From JBBDMC01 sp963775235 (GTDB lineage: Bacteria > Pseudomonadota > Alphaproteobacteria > Rhizobiales > Kaistiaceae), in NCBI GenBank assembly GCA_963775235.1, contig CAVZHY010000007.1, positions 124,001-188,000 of the forward strand: a stretch of DNA of 64,000 nt, written 5' to 3'. The position numbers and the translations under genes were made by a program. Within the stretch, counting starts at the first letter, position 1, and the number at the start of each line of letters is the position of its first letter. This document shows positions 1 to 8,223 of this stretch, piece by piece. Below the pieces are notes generated by a model. It had not been told where the DNA came from. It worked only from the letters and a program-made list of their open reading frames with translations, and did not search any database.

Positions 1-1
1 C

Positions 2-118
2 TCGATCCACCGCGTTCAGGAGTGTCACGTCACCGCCTACCATATCCTGTGGGACCTGGTGCACACGCTGCTCGCCGACACTCGCGGCTCGGCCACATCG
101 AGGGAGGCCGGCGCGTGA
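2..118 (+). CDS. SIS-domain phosphoheptose isomerase-like protein, C-terminal fragment
   Basis: Only the last 38 codons are in the window. The reading RVQECHVTAYHILWDLVH followed by a short tail resembles the C-terminal helix of GmhA-type SIS isomerases (RIQE-H-x3-GHILC-LVE pattern). The stop TGA overlaps the GTG start of hypD (GTGA), which is typical of translational coupling. SIS-domain genes of this kind are known inside hyp (hydrogenase maturation) operons, where their role is not settled. The family call rests on one motif, and the catalytic part lies outside the window. Confidence 0.6.
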   Translation, partial: SIHRVQECHVTAYHILWDLVHTLLADTRGSATSREAGA

Positions 119-1263
119 AATATGTCGATGAATTTCGCGACCGCGCCAAGGCAAAGGTGCTGGTCAACGCAATCGGGCGGCTGATAGCCGACATTCCGGT
201 TGCCAGGCAGCGTCCGCTCCAGATCATGGAAGTCTGCGGGGGCCACACGCATTCGATCTTCCGCTACGGCATTGAGGGCATGCTGCCCGACGCCATCGAA
301 CTGGTGCACGGGCCAGGCTGTCCGGTCTGTGTTTTGCCGATGGGCCGCGTGGACGACTGTGTCGCCATCGCCGAGCAGCCCGGGGTGATCTTCACGACGT
401 TCGGCGACGCCATGCGTGTTCCGGGGTCGCGCAAGAGCCTCCTCCAGGCCAAGGCTGACGGCAGCGACATCCGCATGGTCTATTCGCCCTTGGACGCGCT
501 GGCGATGGCGCGCAAGAACCCCGGACGCGAGGTTGTCTTCTTTGGCATCGGGTTCGAAACCACCATGCCGTCCACGGCGCTGACGATATTGCAAGCCGAG
601 CGCGAGGGGATCGAAAACTTCTCCGTCTTCTGCAACCACATCACGATCGTACCCACGATCAAAGCCATTCTCGACAGCCCGGATCTGCATCTCGACGGCT
701 TCCTCGGTCCCGGTCACGTGTCGATGGTGATCGGCACTGCGCCTTACGAGTTCATCGCCCGCTACTACAAAAAGCCGATGACGGTCGCCGGTTTTGAGCC
801 CCTCGACGTGCTGCAGTCGATCTGGATGGTGGTGAGACAGATCAAGGAGGGGCGCTGCGAGATCGAGAACCAGTACGCTCGCATCGTGCCGGAAGCCGGC
901 AATGCTGCTGCGCTCAATGCCGTCGCCACGGTGTACGAACTGCGTGAGTTCTTCGAGTGGCGCGGCCTCGGCTCGATTGACCACTCCGGCGTCCGCATGC
1001 GCCCGGCCTACGAACGCTTCGATGCAGAACGAAAATTTGCCGTCCCCAACGTAAGGATAGCCGATCCGAAATCGTGTCAATGCGGCGAGGTGCTCAAGGG
1101 CATCATCAAGCCCTGGCAGTGCAAGGTCTTCGGCACGGCCTGCACACCGGAGAGGCCGCTCGGCGCGCTCATGGTATCTTCGGAAGGAGCCTGTTCGGCA
1201 TATTTCCAGTACGGCGGCGTCAAGCGCAGAGACGTGACCGATGCCGAGGTGGTGTCGGCATGA
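115..1263 (+). CDS. hypD: [NiFe]-hydrogenase maturation protein HypD
   Basis: HypD works with HypC as the iron-sulfur scaffold on which the Fe(CN)2CO group of [NiFe]-hydrogenases is assembled in the cytoplasm. The 382-residue protein has the family's usual length. C41 lies in VCGGHTH and C69/C72 in HGPGCPVC, matching the key cysteines of characterised HypD. The C-terminal cysteines of the 4Fe-4S site are in the SCQCGEVLKG and FGTACTPERP regions. I chose the GTG at 115 because AGGGAGG lies 8 bases upstream and the family N-terminus (KYVDEFRD) starts there; an upstream in-frame ATG has no homologous sequence. It overlaps the preceding isomerase gene and hypE by 4 bases each, so the three form an operon. 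Confidence 0.96.
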   Translation: MKYVDEFRDRAKAKVLVNAIGRLIADIPVARQRPLQIMEVCGGHTHSIFRYGIEGMLPDAIELVHGPGCPVCVLPMGRVDDCVAIAEQPGVIFTTFGDAMRVPGSRKSLLQAKADGSDIRMVYSPLDALAMARKNPGREVVFFGIGFETTMPSTALTILQAEREGIENFSVFCNHITIVPTIKAILDSPDLHLDGFLGPGHVSMVIGTAPYEFIARYYKKPMTVAGFEPLDVLQSIWMVVRQIKEGRCEIENQYARIVPEAGNAAALNAVATVYELREFFEWRGLGSIDHSGVRMRPAYERFDAERKFAVPNVRIADPKSCQCGEVLKGIIKPWQCKVFGTACTPERPLGALMVSSEGACSAYFQYGGVKRRDVTDAEVVSA

Positions 1264-2327
1264 CCGTTGCGATGCCACCCCCTCAACGCCGGCTGGGAAA
1301 GGTCCACGTGCCCACCGTCACTCTGGCGCATGGCGGCGGCGGCAGGGCCATGCGCGATCTCGTGGATGACGTGTTCGTCAGCGCCTTCGACAATCCGTTC
1401 CTGGCGGCGCTCGACGATCAGGCCCGCTTCGATCTTGCCGAGCTTGGCCGCAAGGGCGATCGCCTTGCCTTCACGACTGACAGCTTCGTTGTGGATCCGC
1501 TGGTCTTCCCGGGCGGCGATATCGGCAAACTGGCCGTTTGCGGGACGATCAACGACCTCGCGGTCGGTGGCGCGACACCGCTTTACCTGTCTTGCGCAGT
1601 TATCATCGAGGAAGGCGTCACGCTCGCCGAGTTGCGCGAGATCGCGCGCTCCATGGCGACCCATGCGCGGCTCGCCGAAGTCCAGATCGTCACTGGCGAT
1701 ACCAAGGTCGTGAACAAGGGCGCCTGCGATAAAATGTTCATCACCACGACCGGCATTGGGGTAATCCGTGCCGGCGTCGACCTCGGCGCCCACACCGCGC
1801 AGGTCGGCGACCGGGTATTGGTCAGTGGGCTGCTAGGCGACCACGGCGCGACGGTTCTGGCGGCCCGCGGCGACATGGCGCTCGAGACGCCGATCGAGAG
1901 CGATTGCGCCCCCCTTCATGACCTGATCGCGACACTGCTTGTCGCCGCTCCCGGCACACGCTTCCTTCGCGACCCGACGCGAGGCGGCATCGCCACCGTC
2001 CTGAACGAGATCGCCGAAGCCTCTCGGGCGTCGATCGAAATCGACGAGACTGCCATACCGATCCGCGAGGCAGTGCGTGGCTTCTGCGAGATACTGGGCC
2101 TCGATCCGCTTTACCTGGCCAATGAGGGCAAGGTCGTCGCCATCGTCCCCGCCGCCGAAGCACCTGTCGCCCTGGCCGCCTTGCATGCCCACCCGCTCGG
2201 TCGAGACGCGCGCGATATCGGCGCCGTTACGGCCGGGCGCCCGGGGCGTGTGACAATGAACACGACTTTTGGTGGCAGCCGCATCGTCGACATGCTCGTC
2301 GGCGAGCAACTGCCGCGCATCTGCTGA
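1260..2327 (+). CDS. hypE: [NiFe]-hydrogenase maturation protein HypE (carbamoyl dehydratase)
   Basis: HypE takes the carbamoyl group from HypF onto its C-terminal cysteine and dehydrates it with ATP to a thiocyanate, the source of the cyanide ligands. The 355-residue protein is of normal length. It shows the PurM-like ATP-binding fold signatures TLAHGGGG (residues about 21-28), FTTDSFVVDPLVFPGGDIG and DPTRGGIATVLNE, and it ends in PRIC, the required terminal Cys. The ATG overlaps the hypD stop (ATGA). Structural hydrogenase genes are not in this window and would be expected upstream. Confidence 0.96.
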   Translation: MTVAMPPPQRRLGKVHVPTVTLAHGGGGRAMRDLVDDVFVSAFDNPFLAALDDQARFDLAELGRKGDRLAFTTDSFVVDPLVFPGGDIGKLAVCGTINDLAVGGATPLYLSCAVIIEEGVTLAELREIARSMATHARLAEVQIVTGDTKVVNKGACDKMFITTTGIGVIRAGVDLGAHTAQVGDRVLVSGLLGDHGATVLAARGDMALETPIESDCAPLHDLIATLLVAAPGTRFLRDPTRGGIATVLNEIAEASRASIEIDETAIPIREAVRGFCEILGLDPLYLANEGKVVAIVPAAEAPVALAALHAHPLGRDARDIGAVTAGRPGRVTMNTTFGGSRIVDMLVGEQLPRIC

Positions 2328-2460
2328 GCGCGCGGGACCAGGATAGACAGTCTGTGACATTCCCCTTTGACCCAAGGCCCGAGATGGGGAGCACCAACGC
2401 TCCTCCACTTGTCGTTGAGGGTGCCGTGGAATATGCTGTCATCGGGAAACGGGGGTTCTC

Positions 2461-2944
2461 ATGAGCGACAGTGAATCCTGGCGTGGCGGGCTTTCCGGAC
2501 AGGCGCCTGGCGCTTACACGGATTGGAACTCGTACAATGCCGGCAAGGCGGTTCGCGATGCGAACCTCGCCGAACTCAATCGCCAGAACGCGCCGGCTTT
2601 TGTACGCGCATCGGGCACGGATTGGACAGCGCCCGCCAGCGATAGCGGTGCTGCATCGTACGATGTGAACTCCGGTGCGCCCTTTGCCTTCCATTGGGAC
2701 GCGGGACGCAAGAGGCTTGCGCTGGCGATTCTTCTGTCGGTGTTGGCCGGGCCGCTTGGACTGTTCTATGCGAGCAAAGTCGGCGCTGTGGTTCTATTCG
2801 CCGCCATTTTCGCCGCCGGCTTGTTCGGCGGAACTCCTCGCAGTCATTGTTGCGTGGAAGGTCGGATACTTCGCCGCGATCATATGGTCGTTTTTTGCCA
2901 TCAAAGCGTACAACCGTCGTGTCGCCGCGACTGACGGCAAATAG
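2461..2944 (+). CDS. Small TM2-like membrane protein, split by a frameshift
   Basis: The first frame encodes a polar N-terminus of about 80 residues (MSDSESWRGG...) and then a hydrophobic stretch, LALAILLSVLAGPLGLFYAS, continuing to about base 2828. A second hydrophobic stretch (ELLAVIVAWKVGYFAAIIW) and a basic tail (KAYNRRVAA) continue one frame over, from about 2831 to the stop at 2944. Removing one G near 2827-2830 joins them into a protein of about 160 residues with two to three membrane segments. The GPLGLFY element resembles TM2-domain proteins. I do not recognise a specific function. The shift may be a sequencing error. Confidence covers the gene, not its role. Confidence 0.6.
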
Positions 2945-3224
2945 CGCGATCGACAAACCAGACCTGATCCGCCGGCCGTTTCCTGTCTCACGCCGTGGCG
3001 AGCGGTTTCGTCCGATCTTCCCGCCCCAAGATACCAATTGCCTCCGGAATGAGCGTTCGCTCCGAGTGAGCCGAGAACAAGCGTTTCGCGTACTCGCGCC
3101 TGGCGTCGGGGATGCGGCGTTTTGTCGATCACCGCACCCACCGAAGAAAAGCGTTGTTTACCGACAACAGGCAGCGGTATTGTCCGATGTTTCAGTGAGA
3201 GGTTCCGACGGGAGGAAGTACGGT

Positions 3225-5018
3225 ATGACCTTGAACGCGCTAAGCAAATACTTGGCGACGTCGACGATTCTGAGCGGTGCCATGGCTACATTGTTGGCCT
3301 GGCCAGCGCTCGCGGCCGACGTGACGGCGCAGCGACTCGTGAACGCCGATTCTGAACCGCAGAACTGGCTCCTGCCCATGCAGGACTATGCCGGTGACAG
3401 CTTTTCCGCATTGGACGGGATAACGCGCGACAACGTGAAGAACCTGCACGTTGCATTCACTGTGCCGCTTGGCTCGGCGCTCAGCGGCCGTAACGCCGCG
3501 AACCTTATGAATCACCCCATCGTCGCGGACGGAATGATGTATCTGGACGATGGCAACGGTGGTTTTTACAAGCTCGACGTCACCAGCGGGGACAACGGTG
3601 AGGTTCTTTGGAAGGCCGACGCCGGCGTCTCCAAAGACGAGAGCCAGCGTACCCGTGGCGTCGCCATATACGGCCACAACATCTATCAGAACCTGACTGA
3701 CGGCCGCGTCGTTGCGATCGACACCGACACCGGCGAGTTTGCCTGGGATCAACAGATCGCGAGGGTCGCCTGGAACGGCGTCTCCGACGTCAACATGGCG
3801 GCGGAGAACTTCACTGCGTCCCCGCTTCCCGTCGACGGCAAGATTCTGGTTGGCCAGAGCAATGGCGACAGCCTGACCAGAGGATGGCTGGAGGCGGTCG
3901 ACGCCGCGACGGGAAAGCCGATCTGGCGCACCTTCACGGTGCCCGGTCCAGGAGAGCCTGGGCATGAGACCTGGAAAGACACCAACGATGCATGGAAGGT
4001 CGGCGGTGCTGCCCTCTGGATCACCGGGACCTACGACCCCGACACCAAGCTGACCTACTGGGGCACAGGCAACGCCGAGCCGATGTATGACGTGGAATAC
4101 CGGCCGGGCGACAATCTCTACTCGGACTCGATCCTGGCCATCAACGTCGACGACGGCTCCATCAAGTGGCACTTCCAATACCTGCCAAATGGCGGTTGGG
4201 ACTACGATGAATCCGGCGTTCACCAGATCATTCATCTCAACACCGACGGCCAGGACCGCACGATCCTCGATCACTGGGGCCGCAACGGCTTCCACTATCG
4301 GATTGACGCCAGCACCGGCACCTACATGGATTCGACCCAATACGTCGACAAGGTGAACTGGACGGCGGGTATCGACGCCAAGACCGGCAAGCCAGTCGAG
4401 TACGACCCCAATCTGGCTTTACAGACGTACATTCCGGAGACGCGGTTCCTGCGCGGCAAGGGTGTCATGCAAGCCTGCCCGACCACCCACGGCGGCCTCA
4501 GGTGGCAGCCTCCGTCCTATAATCCGACGACGCACATCACCTACCAGGCCAGCCTTGACGGATGCTTCGATAAGGAAGCCAAGGAATCCTTCCCCATCGA
4601 AGGCGGTGGCGGCCTGATAGACCCGAAGAAGGGCGGCGGCATCCGTGGCGCCGGTCCGACCAAGTACGTTGAGCCGACCGGCCTCGTGACTGCGGCCGAC
4701 GTCACCACCAACAAGATCCTGGCGCGGGTGCACTACCCGTACGAGGCTCAATCCAGTGCCCTCGACACCGCCGGCGGGGTCCTCTTCACCGGCTTCCTCG
4801 ACGGTCGCGTTGTCGCGCTGGACGATCAAACGCTGAAAGAACTGTGGCACTTCAACACCGGCTCGGCGATCAAGGGCGCGTTCATCAGCTACGGCGTGGA
4901 CGGCAAGCAGTACATTGCCATCATTGCCGGCGCCAACCCGGGTTCGGGCCTTTCCTCCCAACACCCGGAACTGGCCAACATGACCAACGGCGCGACGCTG
5001 TACGTGTTCTCGCTTTAG
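3225..5018 (+). CDS. Periplasmic PQQ-dependent alcohol dehydrogenase-like quinoprotein
   Basis: This 597-residue protein begins with a Sec signal peptide (about residues 1-31, ending PALAAD) and continues with an eight-bladed quinoprotein propeller of the methanol/ethanol dehydrogenase type. Recognisable landmarks are the N-terminal NWLLPMQDYAGDSFSALDGI block, YWGTGNAEP with the metal-ligand Asn, RPGDNLYSDSILAI, and the catalytic loop WDYDE with D326 as the likely base. D328 creates the D-Y-D pattern seen in lanthanide-dependent members. The vicinal Cys-Cys pair normally found near residue 130-140 is absent. The expected Glu metal ligand region reads GQSNGDSLTRG, with Asp. No dedicated cytochrome or pqq gene is adjacent. 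GGAGGA at 3211 supports the start; the longer upstream reading is non-coding. The substrate cannot be read from the sequence. Confidence 0.88.
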   Translation: MTLNALSKYLATSTILSGAMATLLAWPALAADVTAQRLVNADSEPQNWLLPMQDYAGDSFSALDGITRDNVKNLHVAFTVPLGSALSGRNAANLMNHPIVADGMMYLDDGNGGFYKLDVTSGDNGEVLWKADAGVSKDESQRTRGVAIYGHNIYQNLTDGRVVAIDTDTGEFAWDQQIARVAWNGVSDVNMAAENFTASPLPVDGKILVGQSNGDSLTRGWLEAVDAATGKPIWRTFTVPGPGEPGHETWKDTNDAWKVGGAALWITGTYDPDTKLTYWGTGNAEPMYDVEYRPGDNLYSDSILAINVDDGSIKWHFQYLPNGGWDYDESGVHQIIHLNTDGQDRTILDHWGRNGFHYRIDASTGTYMDSTQYVDKVNWTAGIDAKTGKPVEYDPNLALQTYIPETRFLRGKGVMQACPTTHGGLRWQPPSYNPTTHITYQASLDGCFDKEAKESFPIEGGGGLIDPKKGGGIRGAGPTKYVEPTGLVTAADVTTNKILARVHYPYEAQSSALDTAGGVLFTGFLDGRVVALDDQTLKELWHFNTGSAIKGAFISYGVDGKQYIAIIAGANPGSGLSSQHPELANMTNGATLYVFSL

Positions 5019-5046
5019 CGGAGCGACAACAGGCAAGAACGACGAA

Positions 5047-5080
5047 GGCCGGGCCCATGCGCCCGGCCTTTTGCTTTTTT
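5047..5080 (+). terminator. Rho-independent terminator after the PQQ dehydrogenase
   Basis: An 8-bp perfect stem GGCCGGGC/GCCCGGCC with a CCATGC loop is followed by TTTTGCTTTTTT. It sits 28 bases after the dehydrogenase stop and ends 20 bases before the next start, so the pentapeptide protein is probably transcribed separately or by readthrough. Confidence 0.88.
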
Positions 5081-5100
5081 CCACCAGGGAGTCCAGGCCA

Positions 5101-6555
5101 ATGAAGCGGGCAGGTGCCATCCTGGCAATTCCGGCGTTCCTGTTCATGAGCGCAAATGTCTGGGCGGCCGAGCACCAGACCGTATGGGATCTTCAACTTG
5201 GCAAGCATGCACGCGAGCTTCCCGTCGAGGCGTACAACGATTATGCGTGCGGGACGAATGGGGGGCCGCCGTCGTTACTGCTGTCCGGCTGGACCGAATG
5301 GTCGAAATGTCCCGCCGAGGCGGCGACCGGGCTGCACGAGGTATATTTCCGGTACGACGATGAGGAAGAATATGTCGTCAAGGCCATGGACCCTACCAAC
5401 CAGGGCGGCTATGTGCCCCAAGGAACCAGCGAATTCCAAATTCCGCTGATTGTCTCCGGTCTGTTTGACGATAACGGTTTCCTGGTTGGCATCCGGGTGG
5501 TCTCCGACCCCCGGACTTCACCGCAAACCCGCGAGCGCGGTTACAACCTCGCCGGCGCGCTCCGTGCGCGCTTCGGAGAAAAGGGGTGGACGTGCGAGGA
5601 CTTGCCTAAGGCCGAGGGAGAAACCGACTATCACGGTCTCTTCATCAAACAACATTGCACCCGAGACGATCCTGACGCTGGCGTGCGCCGCACGCTCGAT
5701 GTGAATTTTTTTCGCAAGCCTGGTCAAACCGCGATCGACCCATTTACGGGGACGGCGACCGTCGGATACTTCGTCAGCGAGACGCGGTATCAGGAGATCT
5801 TGCTCGATCCGATCGCAAATCCGAAACTCCGGATGGCTACCCTGCATCCGCCGGAACCGACGCCGGTGCAGTTGCTCGCAAAAAAGATCCACGATTGTCC
5901 AGGTTGTGACCTGACCGGGGCCCAGCTGAAGCGGGCCGACCTTCGGGACGCCAACCTCGCCGGCGCTGACCTGACCGGCGCCGATCTCCATGGGGCGCTA
6001 CTGACCGGTGCCGATCTGCGCGGTGCCAAGTTGCCCAAGGCCAACCTCAACAAGACCGATTTGCGTCGAGCAAATCTTGCCGGTGCCGATCTTGGCGGTG
6101 CCATGCTTTATGAAGCCAAGCTTGATGGCGTCGATCTCACCGGCGCGGACCTTTCCAACGTTGCGGCCGCCCACGCGCAGCTGATCCTGGTCAAGGCAGA
6201 AGGCTTGATCGCGGTCGACGCCGACTTTCGTTTCGCACGACTTTCCAATGCCGATTTCACCGACGCCAATTGCACCGACGCGCTGTTTCAGGACACGCAG
6301 TTCGCGCGAGCGTCGCTGGAAGGCGCAAATCTTGATCAGGGGATGTTCACCAACGCCAGCCTGACCGAGACGAAGATGGCGCACGCGACCGCGCGCGGAG
6401 CCGACTTTACCAAGGCCGATCTGCGAGGTGCCGATCTCACCGCCGCCGACTTCTCAGGTGCCAACTTGAGACTGGCGACGCTCGCAGACGTGACGGACGC
6501 GGGGGCATCCTTCACGGGGGCGAGCATGCCTCCCGGCTTCCAAGGTGGTAACTGA
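5101..6555 (+). CDS. Secreted pentapeptide-repeat protein
   Basis: A 484-residue protein. A signal peptide covers about residues 1-22 (MKRAGAILAIPAFLFMSA, ANVWAA). Residues about 25-265 form a unique domain with scattered Cys and acidic patches that I do not recognise. From about 268 to 475 it is built of A(D/N)LxG-type pentapeptides (ANLAGADLTGADLHGALLTG and so on), which fold as a right-handed quadrilateral beta helix. The helix has two blocks separated by a less regular stretch near residues 360-390. An AGGGAG-like site lies just before the ATG. Pentapeptide proteins have many roles, and location outside the cytoplasm argues against a gyrase-protection (Qnr-like) role. The gene stands alone after a terminator. 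Confidence 0.85.
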   Translation: MKRAGAILAIPAFLFMSANVWAAEHQTVWDLQLGKHARELPVEAYNDYACGTNGGPPSLLLSGWTEWSKCPAEAATGLHEVYFRYDDEEEYVVKAMDPTNQGGYVPQGTSEFQIPLIVSGLFDDNGFLVGIRVVSDPRTSPQTRERGYNLAGALRARFGEKGWTCEDLPKAEGETDYHGLFIKQHCTRDDPDAGVRRTLDVNFFRKPGQTAIDPFTGTATVGYFVSETRYQEILLDPIANPKLRMATLHPPEPTPVQLLAKKIHDCPGCDLTGAQLKRADLRDANLAGADLTGADLHGALLTGADLRGAKLPKANLNKTDLRRANLAGADLGGAMLYEAKLDGVDLTGADLSNVAAAHAQLILVKAEGLIAVDADFRFARLSNADFTDANCTDALFQDTQFARASLEGANLDQGMFTNASLTETKMAHATARGADFTKADLRGADLTAADFSGANLRLATLADVTDAGASFTGASMPPGFQGGN

Positions 6556-7219
6556 CCTCATCCGGAGACGGGCGCCAGAAGCATTTGCTGGTGACCATAC
6601 ATGCGCTGACGCTTCCTTCTTTCGCGCCAATTGCAGGCCGAGGGAGAAGATGCCCCGTTCCAAGTCGACCCAGCTGCCTCAATCATCGCCGCATTGCAAA
6701 TAGCCCCGGCGGGAGTGCCGGTGCACAGACAAGGACGAATCTCGGCACATATCGCAGCGAATGACGTCCCGTCGGAGGGCATTTCTGCACCTCACGCTAT
6801 CGCCACGCCGCCAACGGCAGCGGTGCGGCCTCTCGACGAGTTAACCATCATCGATCGGGGCTGCAAGTTCACTTGACGGGTAGTGTGACAGGGCGAGCGC
6901 AGTGCATTGAATGCAAAGACCGCGAACCGCCGCACCCGGCCATTTTACGCGTGTAGTGCGCTGATTTCACGAAATCTCGGTTTGAATCTGACCTATCGCC
7001 TTAGGCCAAGCGCAACAGAAATGTGGTCTCCTGCCGGGGCGTTCGAGCGATGCACGCGGCGTAAGGCGTCACACAGTCGGTTGCAACGGCCATACGGGTC
7101 GAGGTCGGTAGCGGAACGGGCGCCCGCCTGACCGCAGTCGGGAGACGTTGTTCTACGGCAGCCTGGAAGGCGTCATTCTGCAAGGGCAAGCACAGGCGGG
7201 CTGTCCAAGGGAGAATCGG
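6556..7219. other. Intergenic stretch without a supported gene
   Basis: About 660 bases between the pentapeptide gene and parA. Short open frames exist on both strands (for example 6631-6876 plus and 6558-6782 minus) but none has a ribosome-binding site, a recognisable motif or a convincing protein composition. No repeat or strong hairpin was seen. The last 12 bases hold the AAGGGA ribosome-binding site of the next gene. Confidence 0.5.
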
Positions 7220-8216
7220 ATGTCGGATCATGCACCAGTCGTCGTCCTCGCCTCGCAGAAAGGGCGGCTCCGGCAAGACGACGCTGGCCGGGCATATCGC
7301 CGTTGAGGCTGAGTTGTCCGGTGCCGGCCCCGTCGCTCTGATCGACACGGACCCGCAAGGCAGCCTGGCCAGTTGGTGGAATACGCGCGCCTCTGCGGTG
7401 CCGGCGTTTGCGCAGGTGTCCGTGTCCGACCTCGGCCGCGACATCAAGGCTTTGCGCGACGGCGGATTCAGGCTCATCGTCATCGACACGCCGCCGGCTG
7501 CCACGACCTCTATCGCGGAGGTCATCACCCACGCCGACCTGGTGGTCATCCCGACGCGGCCGAGCCCGCATGACCTCCGCGCCGTCGGCGCCACAGTCGA
7601 CATCGTCGAGCAACAGCGCAAGCCGCTTGCGTTCATCGTCAACGCCGCCACCCCGCGCACGCGCATCACCAGCGAGACCGCGGTGGCCCTGTCGCAGCAC
7701 GGCACCGTCGCCCCGGTGACGTTGCACCACCGCGTTGATTTCGCTGCCAGCATGATCGACGGCCGCACGGTCGGCGAGGTCGACCGCGGCTCGCCCTCCG
7801 CCAAAGAGGTTGCCGCCCTTTGGGTCTACCTGGCGGACCGGCTCCGGCGCGTACGCGCCGACGCGGCCACGCTGATACGCCCGGCGTTCGAGACCGAATT
7901 GCTGACCCCGATTGGCGCCTCCAGCGCGGCAGCAGCGCCCGCCCTGGACGACGTTCCCGAAGCGTCGCGCGAGCCCCACTTGACACCGAGCATGCCTGCG
8001 GCCGTGCCCGAAGCCGAGGCGTGGACGATGCATCTGGCCGACACCACCGGTGACAGGTCTTCCACCGCCTCGGACGACGAGCCATGGGATGGGGTGGAAC
8101 GGCGTAAGGTCGACAAGGGCCCGCCGGCTGGCTTGGAGGAGCGTCGCCGGCCGCTGGCTATTTTCAGCCGCCGCCGCGGCATCGCACACGAACAAAATCC
8201 CGGCAAGTACAAGTAG
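7220..8216 (+). CDS. Orphan ParA-family (MinD/ParA-type) ATPase with a +1 shift in its Walker motif
   Basis: The natural start is the ATG at 7220 (AAGGGA upstream), reading MSDHAPVVVLASQKG. The rest of the Walker A loop (KGGSGKTT) lies one frame over from about base 7264. One extra G in AAAGGGCGG explains the break. The repaired protein is about 331 residues: deviant Walker A at K14-T21, Walker A' region IDTDPQGSLASWW, Walker B-like RLIVIDTPPA, and a long disordered Pro/Ala-rich C-terminal half ending in a basic tail (PLAIFSRRRG). Such ATPases position plasmids, chemoreceptors, carboxysomes or granules by gradients on the nucleoid. No parB or parS-like sequence is nearby. The stop lies 7 bases before the next gene, so the two are probably co-transcribed. 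Confidence 0.82.
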
Positions 8217-8223
8217 GCCGCTG

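Noticed and set aside
2694..3224. In-frame N-terminal extension of the PQQ dehydrogenase
   Set aside because: The extension is Arg/Ser-rich and overlaps the membrane protein gene. A clean signal peptide with a ribosome-binding site begins at 3225.
6558..6876. Two short overlapping frames after the pentapeptide gene as small proteins
   Set aside because: No ribosome-binding site, no motif, and both strands are equally open.
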